This document shows, one piece after another, positions 36,061-46,825 of a stretch of 64,000 nt of DNA. Numbering within the stretch: the stretch's first letter is position 1; the number at the start of each line of letters is the position of its first letter. The notes below the pieces were generated by a model. That model was given only the letters and a program-made list of their open reading frames with translations. It ran no database searches and had not been told where the DNA came from. The position numbers and the translations under genes are program-made. The DNA is from RHKX01 sp963743875 (GTDB lineage: Bacteria > Actinomycetota > Thermoleophilia > Solirubrobacterales > 70-9), in contig CAVURM010000002.1 in the NCBI GenBank assembly GCA_963743875.1, forward strand, positions 558,001 to 622,000, written 5' to 3'.

Positions 36061-36540
36061 GTGGCCAGAGAGTCCCTGATCACTCCCGAAGGTCTCGAGA
36101 AACTCCAGGCGGAGCTCGAGCAGCTCCAGACCGTGCGCCGTCGCGAGGTTGCCGAACGGATCAAGGAGGCGCGCGAGTTCGGCGATATCGCCGAGAACTC
36201 CGAGTACGACGATGCCAAGAACGAGCAGGCGATGCTCGAATCGCGGATCGCCCAGATGGAGGAGCGCCTGCGCCGCGCGATCGTCGTCGACAAGGACCAG
36301 CTCGACACCGGGGTCGTCTCGGTCGGGGTCAGGGTTCACGTCAAGGATCAGAAGACCGGCGACTCCCGCAAGTTTCAGCTCGTCGGCTCGGCCGAGGCCA
36401 ACCCGGCCGAGGAGAAGCTCTCCCACGAGTCGCCGATCGGCAAGGCCCTGATGGGTCGCAAGCGCGGCGAGATCGTCAGCGTCGAGGTACCCCGCGGCGG
36501 CAGTCGCGAGCTCAAGATCACCAAGATCGAAGCAGCCTGA
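36061..36540 (+). CDS. greA: Transcription elongation factor GreA
   Basis: A 159-residue factor that rescues backtracked RNA polymerase by stimulating transcript cleavage. The N-terminal antiparallel coiled coil carries LITPEGLEKLQAELEQL and the tip acidic residues in EFGDIAENSEYDDAKNEQ; the C-terminal FKBP-like domain includes SPIGKALMGRKRGEIVSVEV. GTG 36061 has GAGGAAGG upstream. A terminator-like hairpin follows. Confidence 0.96.
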   Translation: MARESLITPEGLEKLQAELEQLQTVRRREVAERIKEAREFGDIAENSEYDDAKNEQAMLESRIAQMEERLRRAIVVDKDQLDTGVVSVGVRVHVKDQKTGDSRKFQLVGSAEANPAEEKLSHESPIGKALMGRKRGEIVSVEVPRGGSRELKITKIEAA

Positions 36541-36555
36541 CGAGGGGCCGACGCG

Positions 36556-36583
36556 CGGAGGCATCGCCTCCGTACTGAGTTTT
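36556..36583 (+). terminator. greA terminator
   Basis: CGGAGGC-ATC-GCCTCCG (36556-36572) forms a 7-bp stem followed by TACTGAGTTTT, 16 nt behind the greA stop. A second hairpin TTTCGCCG-N8-CGGCGAAA (36581-36604) overlaps the T-run and could work from either side. Confidence 0.6.
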
Positions 36584-36604
36584 CGCCGTCCCTTCCCGGC
36601 GAAA

Positions 36605-36914
36605 GTCGTCGACCGCGGGTCCTGCCGCGGGGTGGATCGCACCGCTCGCTGACGCTCGGGTGTCGACCCACGCCCGCGCCACCCGCGGATCGGGGATTCC
36701 ACGAGGACGGACCCCCGAGGTGCCGGTGAAGGGTGGACGTGGGTCTCCCTGAGCTCCCCTGGGGACCCGCTCAAAACGACCCACGTCCGAAGAAAGCCCC
36801 TCGGCAGGCGGGCGAACGGTGACCAGCCTCCCAAGTCCTCCCTAACCAGCCAGACCAACTCTCACCGGCGGGCGAGCCCCTGGCAGGCCGCACCCACCTC
36901 TTGCCCACCGCCGC
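36605..36914. other. 310-bp gene-free stretch rich in inverted repeats
   Basis: Between the convergent greA and GNAT genes. It holds CCGCGG-GTCCTG-CCGCGG and an 11-bp perfect inverted repeat, GGACGTGGGTC (36735-36745) with GACCCACGTCC (36778-36788). No coding frame with family-like sequence is visible and it does not match tmRNA, SRP RNA or RNase P RNA consensus words that I know. Confidence 0.4.
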
Positions 36915-37412
36915 CTACACGTCCAGGTGCAGGTCGAACAGTTCCACGTCAAGGATCCTTCCCAGCTTCTCCCCGCATGCACGCTGCGTGCCGAACGACC
37001 TGAATCCGACCGTCTCGTGGATCCGGACGCTGGCGGGGTTCGGTTGGGCGATGCGCGCCAGCAACACCGAGATCTCGGAAATGTCGTGGGCGCGGCCGAC
37101 CAGGTCAGCCAGCAACCGTCCGCCGATTCCGGCGCCCCGCTTCCGGGCGTCCACGTATACCGAGACCTCGCCGGTGCGCCGGTAGGCACCTCGGGGAGAC
37201 CAGGGGCCGATCGAGGCCCAGCCGACCGGAGTTTCCTCGTCATCGACGGCGACCGTGACCGGGTGGTAGGGCGCGCGTTCGGTCAGCCACTCGTCGTCGC
37301 GACCCGGCAGCCGGGGTTCGATGTCGAAGGTGGAGATGCCCCCGACCACCTCCCGGTTGTAGATCTCGAAGATCCGCGGCAGGTCGGCCGCCGTTGCGAC
37401 GCGGATGTCGAT
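36915..37412 (-). CDS. GNAT N-acetyltransferase, phosphinothricin-acetyltransferase-like, apparent ATC start
   Basis: Read from ATC 37412 the 165-residue product begins IDIRVATAADLPRIFEIYN, a textbook GNAT opening of the PAT/Bar type, and continues to the acetyl-CoA loop RKRGAGIGGRLLADLV and the motif NPASVRIHETVGF. The only canonical start (GTG 37349) would remove the first strand and half of the first helix. The TGA of the upstream secreted-protein gene is in the same frame, one codon before ATC. Either translation re-initiates at ATC or rare read-through occurs. The substrate is unknown. Confidence 0.82.
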   Translation of the reverse strand: MDIRVATAADLPRIFEIYNREVVGGISTFDIEPRLPGRDDEWLTERAPYHPVTVAVDDEETPVGWASIGPWSPRGAYRRTGEVSVYVDARKRGAGIGGRLLADLVGRAHDISEISVLLARIAQPNPASVRIHETVGFRSFGTQRACGEKLGRILDVELFDLHLDV

Positions 37413-37415
37413 AGC

Positions 37416-38033
37416 TCAGCGCTGCCGGGGCAGGCCGGTGCTCGGGTTGATCGGGAGGCCCGGACCGCTGTAGAAAGTTCGGTCCCAGATCGCGTCGAGC
37501 GTGTTCAACGACTTAGGGAACCTGCGGTTGTCGATTGCACCCTTGTAGAGCGTCGCCTGGTAGCAGTAGGTGCCGTCGTAGGAGGAGTACTGCATCCCCA
37601 GCGATCCGCCGACGGGGACGCCACCGGCCCGGCCGGACCATTTCATCGTCTGGGAGAACGTGCCGCCGTTCTGCCTGATGTTGCTGACCTGGCGCAGTCG
37701 CACCTGCTTCAAGCCTGGGGTGTTGGCAAAGGAGTTGCGCTGATTGGCGAAGTGCTGCTGGGGGTTGCCGTCGCAGAAGATGCTCGATCCCCCGTAGTCG
37801 ATCGTCGTGCCGTCCTTCTCCGGGCCGATGATCGTGATGCCGTAGGCACTGGCCACGGCCACGAAGCTGCGGGGGCCGAACCAGGTCCAGTTCGTCTCCT
37901 GGTGCTTGACGAAGTCGTCCTTGGCGCGGGCTGATGGCGCCGGATCGCCGCTCTTGAGAAGGGTGGCCTCGGCGGAGCCGGCGATCAGCGCGGCGATCAG
38001 GAGCGGCGCGAGGAGGGTCAGAAATCGACGCAT
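37416..38033 (-). CDS. Secreted protein of unknown function
   Basis: A 205-residue protein with a clear signal peptide (RRFLTLLAPLLIAALIAGSAEA, cut expected after about residue 23). The mature part has two Cys (FCDGNP and TYCYQA) and beta-rich, Gly/Ser/Tyr-rich sequence (SLGMQYSSYDGTYCY). I recognise no family. Its stop is one codon before the conserved start of the GNAT gene, in frame, so the two are probably co-expressed. Confidence 0.72.
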   Translation of the reverse strand: MRRFLTLLAPLLIAALIAGSAEATLLKSGDPAPSARAKDDFVKHQETNWTWFGPRSFVAVASAYGITIIGPEKDGTTIDYGGSSIFCDGNPQQHFANQRNSFANTPGLKQVRLRQVSNIRQNGGTFSQTMKWSGRAGGVPVGGSLGMQYSSYDGTYCYQATLYKGAIDNRRFPKSLNTLDAIWDRTFYSGPGLPINPSTGLPRQR

Positions 38034-38056
38034 CGTGGCGGCACCCTAGCAACCAG

Positions 38057-39312
38057 TCACTTGACCGGCTCCGGTGCCGTTTCGAGGTCGAGAACGAGCG
38101 TCTGGGTGAGCTCGTCGAGGGCCGCCGCCGACACTCCGGGGGCGGAGACGTCGAGCTCGGTGACCGCCGTCGGCCCGCGAGGCCCCCTGACCAAGGCGAT
38201 CCGATCCCCCCGCTCACGGCCGGCACCCGTCAGCATCAGCGCGCCGGGGCTGCCCCCGAAGGATCCCTCGAAGACCCGCAGCGGCTTGCCGGGGAGATCG
38301 GCCTCCGCGTGCTCGGCGGCGAACTGGAGCGGTTCAACCGCAGTCAGCCCGTTCGCCTTCGCGTAGCCCCGGTAGAAGGCTTCCTCCGATGCGATCTTCG
38401 CCACCGAGCCCGTCACCGATCGGAAGCTGAGCGTGCCGACCAGGATCAGCAGGAAGACCTGGTAGACGAGCACGTTCACGAGTGGATCACCGACGGTCAG
38501 CAGCAGCCCGTAGATGCCGCCACCGACGACGTTGATCGCCAGCATCCAGAGGATCGTCAACTTGACGGTGCGCCCCCAGACCCAGCCGTCGTGCTTGGCG
38601 AGGGAACGACTGCTTGCGAGGGCGGACTCGACGTGGGCGGGGGGCCGGCCATCTCGAGCTCGCCGATCAGCTTCGCCGCGATCAGGTCGTTGGGCTTCGG
38701 AGCCGCGGCCGCCGCCTTCCCGCCGCCCGCCTCGGAGGCCTCGAGGGCCTCCTCGCGGAGCGCGCCGGCGATCTTCGCGGCGTCGGTGCACATGTTCGTC
38801 AGTCTTCTGCCCCCGGTGATGTGGGTGTCGCGGGCGACGATCAGCGTGCCGGCAACGTACTCGGCGCCGAAATCCCCGGGACTGCGCTGCAGCCACTCGC
38901 TGAACGCGGGCGAGAAGAGCTCGTGCAGCCAGCCCTCGTTGATCCCCTTGTCAGCCATGACGACGACGCCCTGGGCGGGCTCGAACCGCCGCGACTCGAC
39001 GGCCTCCGTCGAGGGGCCGATACCGCCTCCGATCAGCAGGTAGGGCGCGTAGCCCATCGCCTCCGGGACCCTGACCACGACCGCCGTCTTGCGATGGGTG
39101 GTGGTCGTGTCGTCGGAGCGGGTCTCGAACGAGCAGTGGACGATCCTGCCGCCCAGCCCGTCGGCCAGCTCACCGTTGCCGGCGCCGTTGATCTCCAGCC
39201 CCGCCCGGCTGAGCAGTCCGCCGTCGTCGGGAAGGGCCTCGCCGGTCCCGGCCGACAGGCCACGAGACTCGACGAAACCGGACAGGGAACCGCTGGAGTT
39301 GCTGGCCGCCAT
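38057..39312 (-). pseudogene. Membrane protein of unknown function, split by a one-base frameshift
   Basis: Two overlapping frames form one protein. The first (ATG 39312 to about 38640) includes VVVRVPEAMGYAPYLLIGGG and YVAGTLIVARDTHITGG; the second (from about 38640 to 38057) continues with SRSLAKHDGWVWGRTVKLTI and two membrane segments, then a soluble domain ending DELTQTLVLDLE. The switch falls in a run of six C on the coding strand (plus 38639-38644); one more base would give a protein of about 418 residues. A true mutation and an assembly miscount are both possible. No family is recognised. Confidence 0.7.
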
Positions 39313-39318
39313 GGGGGG

Positions 39319-39347
39319 AATCTATTCGCCCCTCAGGCGGGCGGTAA
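39319..39347 (-). promoter_or_regulatory. Promoter of the split membrane-protein gene (leaderless)
   Basis: On the minus strand TTACCG (39342-39347), 17-bp spacer and TAGATT (39319-39324); ATG 39312 is only 6 nt beyond the -10 box, so the transcript should start at the ATG. Confidence 0.5.
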
Positions 39348-39388
39348 GCGAAGCTTGCGGGATCGTCGCCCAGGCGCCCCGCGAAGCG

Positions 39389-39418
39389 TTCAGACCGACC
39401 GACACCCCCGTCTATACT
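39389..39418 (+). promoter_or_regulatory. clpC promoter candidate
   Basis: TTCAGA (39389-39394), an 18-bp spacer and TATACT (39413-39418), giving a leader of about 175 nt before GTG 39599. No CIRCE or CtsR-type repeat is seen. Confidence 0.5.
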
Positions 39419-39598
39419 TCGGCATCCGCGCAAACCGCAATACCGGAGGGCTGATCGATCGGCAGGCAAACGCCGAAGAGTTTGATCCAGAATCCCGGTG
39501 GCAGCGCACTCCCGGAGAGCGTCCAGGCCGGGGCCCGCAGATCGCAGGGCCAGCAGGTTGGTTTGAGCCAGTAACGAAGTAGTCAGGTCAGGTAGCCA

Positions 39599-42214
<2,616 letters not shown>

Positions 42215-42223
42215 GGGTTCTCC

Positions 42224-42250
42224 TACTTCCCTGGCTCAAGCCAGGTAGTT
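42224..42250 (+). terminator. clpC terminator hairpin
   Basis: CCTGGCT-CA-AGCCAGG (42230-42245), extendable by CTAC/GTAG outside, 10-35 nt behind the clpC stop. The following TT is too short to be a strong U-tract. Confidence 0.5.
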
Positions 42251-42362
42251 GATCGACGACACGGCCGCGGGGGGCCGGAATAGCGCCTGCGCGTAGCTCG
42301 TCACCAGCTCTTCTCCAATCGGTCACCCCCGGTTCACCTCAGCTGCACAAGCGGCCTTCAGG

Positions 42363-42396
42363 ATGACGTCGAGATAACGACATCAAACGACGTCAT
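42363..42396. repeat. Inverted repeat ATGACGTCG-N16-CGACGTCAT
   Basis: Perfect 9-bp arms, each holding the palindrome TGACGTCA-like core GACGTC, between the convergent clpC and winged-helix genes. It may be a bidirectional terminator or a protein-binding site. Confidence 0.5.
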
Positions 42397-42461
42397 TCGA
42401 TCAATTCGACAACGGCGACCGCGGGGGTTTCGCGGGCGGTGAGCCGGTCGGACAGCCGTCG

Positions 42462-42851
42462 CTATTCCGCTGCGCCTTCAACCTGGCCCAGGGCAATTCC
42501 GGCAATATCGAGTGAGGCGCCGTCGGCAACCAGGGGTGAGGCTCGCTCAGGGTTGAAGCGGTAGCCCACGCCGAAGTGTGTGTGGATGTAGCGCCAGCCC
42601 GGCGCGAGGCGCTCGAGCTTGCCGCGAATCTTGCGGACCACGACGTCAACTGAGCGGTCGCGGTGGCGCATCGCTCCGCCCCAGACGATCTCGTAGATCT
42701 CCGGCCTCTGCATGACCTGGTCCGGCCGGCTGACAAGCGCGGTGAAGAGCTGATATTCGCGAACGGTCAGGCCGACGCGGCGGCCCTCGGCGAGTACGTC
42801 GAACTCAGCCGGGCGGATCTCGAGATTGGCGATGAGGGCATCGTTTGAAAT
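42462..42851 (-). CDS. Stand-alone OmpR/PhoB-type winged-helix regulator, apparent ATT start
   Basis: Read from ATT 42851 it is 129 residues: the winged-helix domain starts with LEIRPAEFDVLAEGRRVGLT, continues VREYQLFTALVSRPDQVMQR, then SVDVVVRKIRGKLERLAPG and IHTHFGVGYRFNPE. There is no receiver domain. AGGGAGG lies 6 nt before ATT, while no ATG/GTG/TTG occurs in frame before ATG 42713, which would delete the first third of the DNA-binding domain. It is divergent from the DUF998 membrane protein and may control it. Confidence 0.82.
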   Translation of the reverse strand: MSNDALIANLEIRPAEFDVLAEGRRVGLTVREYQLFTALVSRPDQVMQRPEIYEIVWGGAMRHRDRSVDVVVRKIRGKLERLAPGWRYIHTHFGVGYRFNPERASPLVADGASLDIAGIALGQVEGAAE

Positions 42852-42857
42852 GACCGA

Positions 42858-42864
42858 CCTCCCT
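42858..42864 (-). promoter_or_regulatory. Shine-Dalgarno AGGGAGG before the ATT start
   Basis: AGGGAGG on the minus strand with a 6-nt spacer to ATT 42851. It decides the start of the winged-helix gene. Confidence 0.7.
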
Positions 42865-42962
42865 GGTTTGAATCGGCAACCCTAAGGTTGTTGCAGCGCG
42901 GTGGCTGAAATGTGAAAGGGAAGTTTCGGTGTGGAGAAGATCGTGTTACCGAGGTGGATGGA

Positions 42963-43658
42963 TTGACGAAGGTTCAGCGGCGGGTACTCGTCAGCGGCAT
43001 CGCCGCGGGGATCGTCGCCAACTACTGGCTGCTCGAGGGCCTATTGGCGGATCGCAGCGATCCGCCCGCCGCCTGGATCAGCGACCTCGGCGCCCGGTCT
43101 GAGTCGACCGGCTGGATCTTCGACCTCCTGGATTTCAGCTCCGGGGCGCTGGTTCTCGCATTTGCCCTGGTCATTCGTCCGTTGCTGGCGAAGCGGTCGC
43201 GGGCCCTGCGCTGGGGGGTGACGGCGCTCGCCGCGGTCGGAGTCTGCACGATGATCGACGGGGCATTCCCGCTCAGCTGTGCCGAGTCCCTCTCGGGTTC
43301 GTGCGAGCTCCGCTACGACGCGATCGACCTGATTCACGGGGCGGAGACGTTCATCTCGATCGGGATCACGGTGTTCGCCTTCGGGTTCCTGGCGCTCGGC
43401 TTCATCGACGACGGGGACCCCGGCCTGCGGCGGCTCGGCTGGATCACGGCGGTCGCAGGGGTCCTCTGGGTGCTCTGCCAGATCCTGATGGGCGCCGGGT
43501 ACGCGCTCGACGACCTCGAGCAGGTCAAGGGCGTCTTCCACCGCGCCAGCCAGGTGGTCCTGGGCGGCTGGATCATCATGCTGGCCTTCGGCCTGCGGCG
43601 GTCTGACGCCTGCGCGGGGCGCGAAGCCGTCCTTCGGGCTTGGCAGGATCGACGGTGA
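42963..43658 (+). CDS. DUF998-family membrane protein
   Basis: A 231-residue integral membrane protein with about six hydrophobic segments and a DUF998-like layout: RRVLVSGIAAGIVANYWLLE, the Cys pair in FPLSCAESLSGSC, and the loop SCELRYDAIDLIHGAET. TTG 42963 is favoured because GAGGTGG ends 5 nt upstream; GTG 42912 would be an alternative. Its stop overlaps the radA start (TGATG). The role is unknown. Confidence 0.82.
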   Translation: MTKVQRRVLVSGIAAGIVANYWLLEGLLADRSDPPAAWISDLGARSESTGWIFDLLDFSSGALVLAFALVIRPLLAKRSRALRWGVTALAAVGVCTMIDGAFPLSCAESLSGSCELRYDAIDLIHGAETFISIGITVFAFGFLALGFIDDGDPGLRRLGWITAVAGVLWVLCQILMGAGYALDDLEQVKGVFHRASQVVLGGWIIMLAFGLRRSDACAGREAVLRAWQDRR

Positions 43659-45055
43659 TGGCGAAGCAACGCAGCCGCTACGTATGCCGTGAATGCGGCC
43701 ACGAGTCTCTGGCCTGGGCCGGTCAGTGCCCCGGATGCTCGGAGTGGAACACGCTCGAGGAGGTCGTTGTGACGGCGACCACGGCCGCGTCAGCGGGGCG
43801 ATCCTCGCGCGGGCGGCGCACCGGAGTCGCTCGATCGATGGCCCTCAGGGACGTCGAGTCTCCGCGCGAGGAGCGGCTCGGAACCGGGATCGGTGAGTTC
43901 GATCGGGTGCTGGGCGGCGGGCTCGTTCCCGGCTCGCTGGTGCTCCTCGGCGGCTCTCCCGGCATCGGCAAGAGCACCATCACCGCGATGGCGCTCGGCA
44001 ACCTTGCCGCCGCCGAACGGCAGGTCCTCTACGTGACCGGCGAGGAGTCGACGGCGCAGGTCCGAATGCGGGCGGAGCGACTCGGGGATGGGGCGCTTGA
44101 CGTCCCGGCACTTGCCGAAACCGACCTCGCGGCCGTGATCGAGGCGATCGAGACCGAGCGCCCGGACGTCTGCGTCGTCGACTCGGTGCAGACGCTCCAC
44201 TCCGCCGACCTGACGAGCGCCCCGGGGTCGGTAGCCCAGGTCCGCGAGGCCGCCAACGGTCTGATGGAGATTGCCAAGCGCAACGGGACCGCCCTGATCC
44301 TGGTCGGCCACGTGACGAAGGACGGTGCCGTCGCCGGCCCACGCGTGCTCGAGCATCTGGTTGATTGCGTCTTGCTGTTCGAGGGCGAGCGCGAACGGTC
44401 CTACCGGACGCTGCGGGCGCTCAAGAATCGGTTCGGAGCGACCAGCGAGCTCGGCGTCTTCGAGATGCGCTCCGCCGGCCTGGTCGAGGTCGAGGATCCG
44501 TCAGCCCGCTTCGTCGGCGAAGCGACGGCTGCCGCCGGCTCAGTCGTCCTCTGTGCGATGGAGGGAACACGGCCCCTGCTCGTCGAGGTTCAGGCGCTGG
44601 TGGCGCCGACCGAGGTCGTGCCGCCGCGTCGGGTCGCCAACGGCATCGATCGAAATCGGCTGGCGATGATCCTCGCGGTCCTGGCCCGCCACGGTGGAGT
44701 GGCGGTCGGCGGCGCCGATGTGTTCGTCAACGTCGCCGGCGGAGTCCGGGTCGACGAGCCCGGCGCCGACCTCGCGATCGCGCTGGCCATCGCGTCCGCT
44801 CAACGGGGTGAGCCGCTGAGCGACCGGGATGGCAGGCCGTTGGCCTGCTTCGGCGAGGTCGGGCTGACGGGCGAGCTTCGCTACGTCGCCCATGCCGAGC
44901 GCCGCGTGGCCGAGGCACTCAAGTTCGGGCTCTCGCCGATTCTCGGCCCGCTGATCAAGGAGGCCCCGCGGGGCCTCGAGACCGCCGCGACGCTGCGGGC
45001 GGCCCTGGGTGCGGCGCGCAAGCGTGCGGGCATGGGGTTACGCCAGGCCGCCTAG
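43658..45055 (+). CDS. radA: DNA repair protein RadA
   Basis: A 465-residue RecA-like helicase that extends recombination branches. N-terminal C4 zinc finger (YVCRECGHESLAWAGQCPGC), Walker A GGSPGIGKST, the RadA-specific LKNRFGAT motif, and a C-terminal Lon-like domain (GGVRVDEPGADLAIALAIAS, GEVGLTGELRYV). ATG 43658 overlaps the previous stop. The B-type palindromic repeat and a large perfect palindrome lie behind it. Confidence 0.95.
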   Translation: MAKQRSRYVCRECGHESLAWAGQCPGCSEWNTLEEVVVTATTAASAGRSSRGRRTGVARSMALRDVESPREERLGTGIGEFDRVLGGGLVPGSLVLLGGSPGIGKSTITAMALGNLAAAERQVLYVTGEESTAQVRMRAERLGDGALDVPALAETDLAAVIEAIETERPDVCVVDSVQTLHSADLTSAPGSVAQVREAANGLMEIAKRNGTALILVGHVTKDGAVAGPRVLEHLVDCVLLFEGERERSYRTLRALKNRFGATSELGVFEMRSAGLVEVEDPSARFVGEATAAAGSVVLCAMEGTRPLLVEVQALVAPTEVVPPRRVANGIDRNRLAMILAVLARHGGVAVGGADVFVNVAGGVRVDEPGADLAIALAIASAQRGEPLSDRDGRPLACFGEVGLTGELRYVAHAERRVAEALKFGLSPILGPLIKEAPRGLETAATLRAALGAARKRAGMGLRQAA

Positions 45056-45069
45056 TTCCACGAGTGGGT

Positions 45070-45138
45070 CGAGCGGTGGAGGCCCCGCCTCCGCACTCGC
45101 AAAGCTCCGCTGAGTGTCGGCGGGACCTCCACCGCTCG
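45070..45138. repeat. Dispersed palindromic repeat family B, copy 2
   Basis: 20-bp arms with one mismatch (45070-45089 and 45119-45138) around a loop that itself has CACTC/GAGTG pairing. It matches copy 1 at 14661-14732 and lies 15 nt behind the radA stop, where it could serve as a transcription terminator. Confidence 0.75.
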
Positions 45139-45168
45139 GACCCTTGAGAACTCACAAGGTCGACGAAC

Positions 45169-45203
45169 TGCCATTAGGTGACCTACGTGGTCACCTAATG
45201 GCA
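45169..45203. repeat. Perfect 15-bp inverted repeat TGCCATTAGGTGACC around TACGT
   Basis: The arms 45169-45183 and 45189-45203 are exactly complementary with a 5-nt centre. It lies between the convergent radA and DUF2277 genes and is notably less GC-rich than its surroundings. No T-run follows on either strand. The rest of the gap to 45286 shows nothing else. Confidence 0.8.
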
Positions 45204-45286
45204 TCACCCCAGCGGGGCGACGCCTTTCCGCAGGCGCTGATCCGCGGGTGGCCCCGCGGTCTCAAGACTTCCGTCGGGAACGACCC

Positions 45287-45559
45287 TCAGGCGTTGGCGA
45301 ACCTGGCAGCCGATCGGGCTCGCCGCTTCTCTGCCTCGACCTCACGGTTCTTGGGTGGGGCGTTCGTGACCAGGTGATCGAGCAGCCGCTCGGTGGCGGC
45401 GGCGATCTCATCCACCGCTCGGTCGAAGGCCTCGGCGTTGGCCTGCGAGGGCTTGGTCGAGCCGCTGATCTTGCGGACGAACTGGACGGCCGCGTCGTGG
45501 ACCTCTCCTTCGGTTGCGGGGGGATCGAAATTGTGGAGCGTTCTGATGTTGCGACACAT
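45287..45559 (-). CDS. DUF2277 family protein
   Basis: A 90-residue protein starting at ATG 45559 with the full family pattern: CRNIRTLHNFDPPATEGEV, VRKISGSTKPSQANAEAFD, EIAAATERLLDHLVTNAPP and a basic C-terminus (REVEAEKRRARSAARF). DUF2277 proteins are small, found mostly in actinobacteria, and have no assigned function. It is divergent from disA with about 107 bp between. Confidence 0.9.
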   Translation of the reverse strand: MCRNIRTLHNFDPPATEGEVHDAAVQFVRKISGSTKPSQANAEAFDRAVDEIAAATERLLDHLVTNAPPKNREVEAEKRRARSAARFANA

Positions 45560-45666
45560 GGGGTGATCGTAGACGCAGCCCGGTCGATAGGGCAAGCGGG
45601 ATTCCTTTCACGCTTACTGGCCGGAAACCGGCTCTTTATGCCTGTCTGCCATAGTTCTAGGCGTTG

Positions 45667-46779
45667 ATGGCGCTGGCATCTTGGGACGACACGACTGCGG
45701 CGCTGGTGCACGAGGATCCGAGGCTCCTGAGGGCTCTCGACATGGTCGCGCCCGGCACCACTCTCCGCGAGGGGATCGACAACGTGATCCATGCTTCCAC
45801 CGGGGCTCTGATCGTGATCGGGGAACCCGAGGAGATCTCGTTCCTTTTCAGCGGCGGACTCAAGCTCGACGTCGACTACACCCCGGGTCTGATCTACCAG
45901 GTGGCGAAGATGGACGGGGCAATCGTCCTCGACCCGGAGGCGAACAAGATCTCGTGGGCCAACGTCCAGTTGATGCCCGATCCGACGATCCATTCCTCGG
46001 AGACGGGGACTCGCCACCGGACGGCTGAACGCGTCTCGAAGCAGACCAACGCGCTCGTGATCGCAATCTCCGCCCGCCGCGACGTGGTCTCGATCTATCT
46101 CGGCGGGGCCAAGTACATCCTTCAGGACATCCCCACCGTGCTCAGCAAGGCAAACCAGGGCCTGGCGACGATGGAGAAATACCGACTTCGCCTCGATCGG
46201 GTGACCGCCCGTCTGACGACGGTCGAGATGGCGGGTGCCGCGACCCTTCACGACGTGCTCACGGTCCTTCAAAGGGCCGAACTGCTGCTTAGGACCTCGA
46301 ACGAGGTCGAGCGTTACATTATCGAGCTCGGTGCGGAGGGCCGGATGATCGAGATGCAGCTCGAGGAGACTTCGGTCGGCGTGCTGTCGGATCGGGTGGC
46401 GTTGTTGCGCGATTATGCGGTCACCGACTCCGAGGAGATGCTCGATTCGACGCTCACTTCACTCTCCCGCCTGACCCACCAGGAGTTGCTGGATCTCGGA
46501 CGCCTGGCCGAGCTCCTCGGCTACGACCGCAAGGCGAACCCGCATGACCTGCACGTGTCCGCACGCGGATACCGCGCGCTCGGTCGGATTCCGCGCCTGC
46601 CGCGGCTGGTCGGTGAGAAGGTCATCAAGCACTTTGGGAGCCTCGAGGAGATCCTCGCGGCCACCGACGAGCAGCTCGCTGCGATCGACGGGGTCGGCGA
46701 GGACCGCGCCGCCGACATCCGCGAAGGGCTTGATCGGGTGCGCGAATCCGAGGTCTTCGAGCGGTACCCACTGACATGA
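45667..46779 (+). CDS. disA: DNA integrity scanning protein / diadenylate cyclase DisA
   Basis: A 370-residue protein that makes c-di-AMP and senses branched DNA. The cyclase domain holds VAKMDGAIVLD (DGA motif) and TGTRHRTAERVSKQT (RHR motif); a helical linker follows; and the C-terminal helix-hairpin-helix DNA-binding region includes RIPRLPRLVGEKVIKHFGSL and IDGVGEDRAADIREGL. ATG 45667 is preceded in frame by TTG 45664. It leads a disA-carD-ispD run. Confidence 0.95.
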   Translation: MALASWDDTTAALVHEDPRLLRALDMVAPGTTLREGIDNVIHASTGALIVIGEPEEISFLFSGGLKLDVDYTPGLIYQVAKMDGAIVLDPEANKISWANVQLMPDPTIHSSETGTRHRTAERVSKQTNALVIAISARRDVVSIYLGGAKYILQDIPTVLSKANQGLATMEKYRLRLDRVTARLTTVEMAGAATLHDVLTVLQRAELLLRTSNEVERYIIELGAEGRMIEMQLEETSVGVLSDRVALLRDYAVTDSEEMLDSTLTSLSRLTHQELLDLGRLAELLGYDRKANPHDLHVSARGYRALGRIPRLPRLVGEKVIKHFGSLEEILAATDEQLAAIDGVGEDRAADIREGLDRVRESEVFERYPLT

Positions 46780-46814
46780 ACAAGGCCCCCGCGAAGGCGG
46801 GACGCCACGACCAG

Positions 46815-46820
46815 AGGAGG
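46815..46820 (+). promoter_or_regulatory. Shine-Dalgarno AGGAGG before the carD ATT start
   Basis: AGGAGG with a 5-nt spacer to ATT 46826. It is the best Shine-Dalgarno match near the carD N-terminus and fixes the non-AUG start. Confidence 0.75.
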
Positions 46821-46825
46821 CAGAC

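Noticed and set aside
36541..36914. RNase P RNA, SRP RNA or tmRNA in the gap behind greA
   Set aside because: Size is suitable, but none of the conserved core sequences of these RNAs was recognised on either strand.
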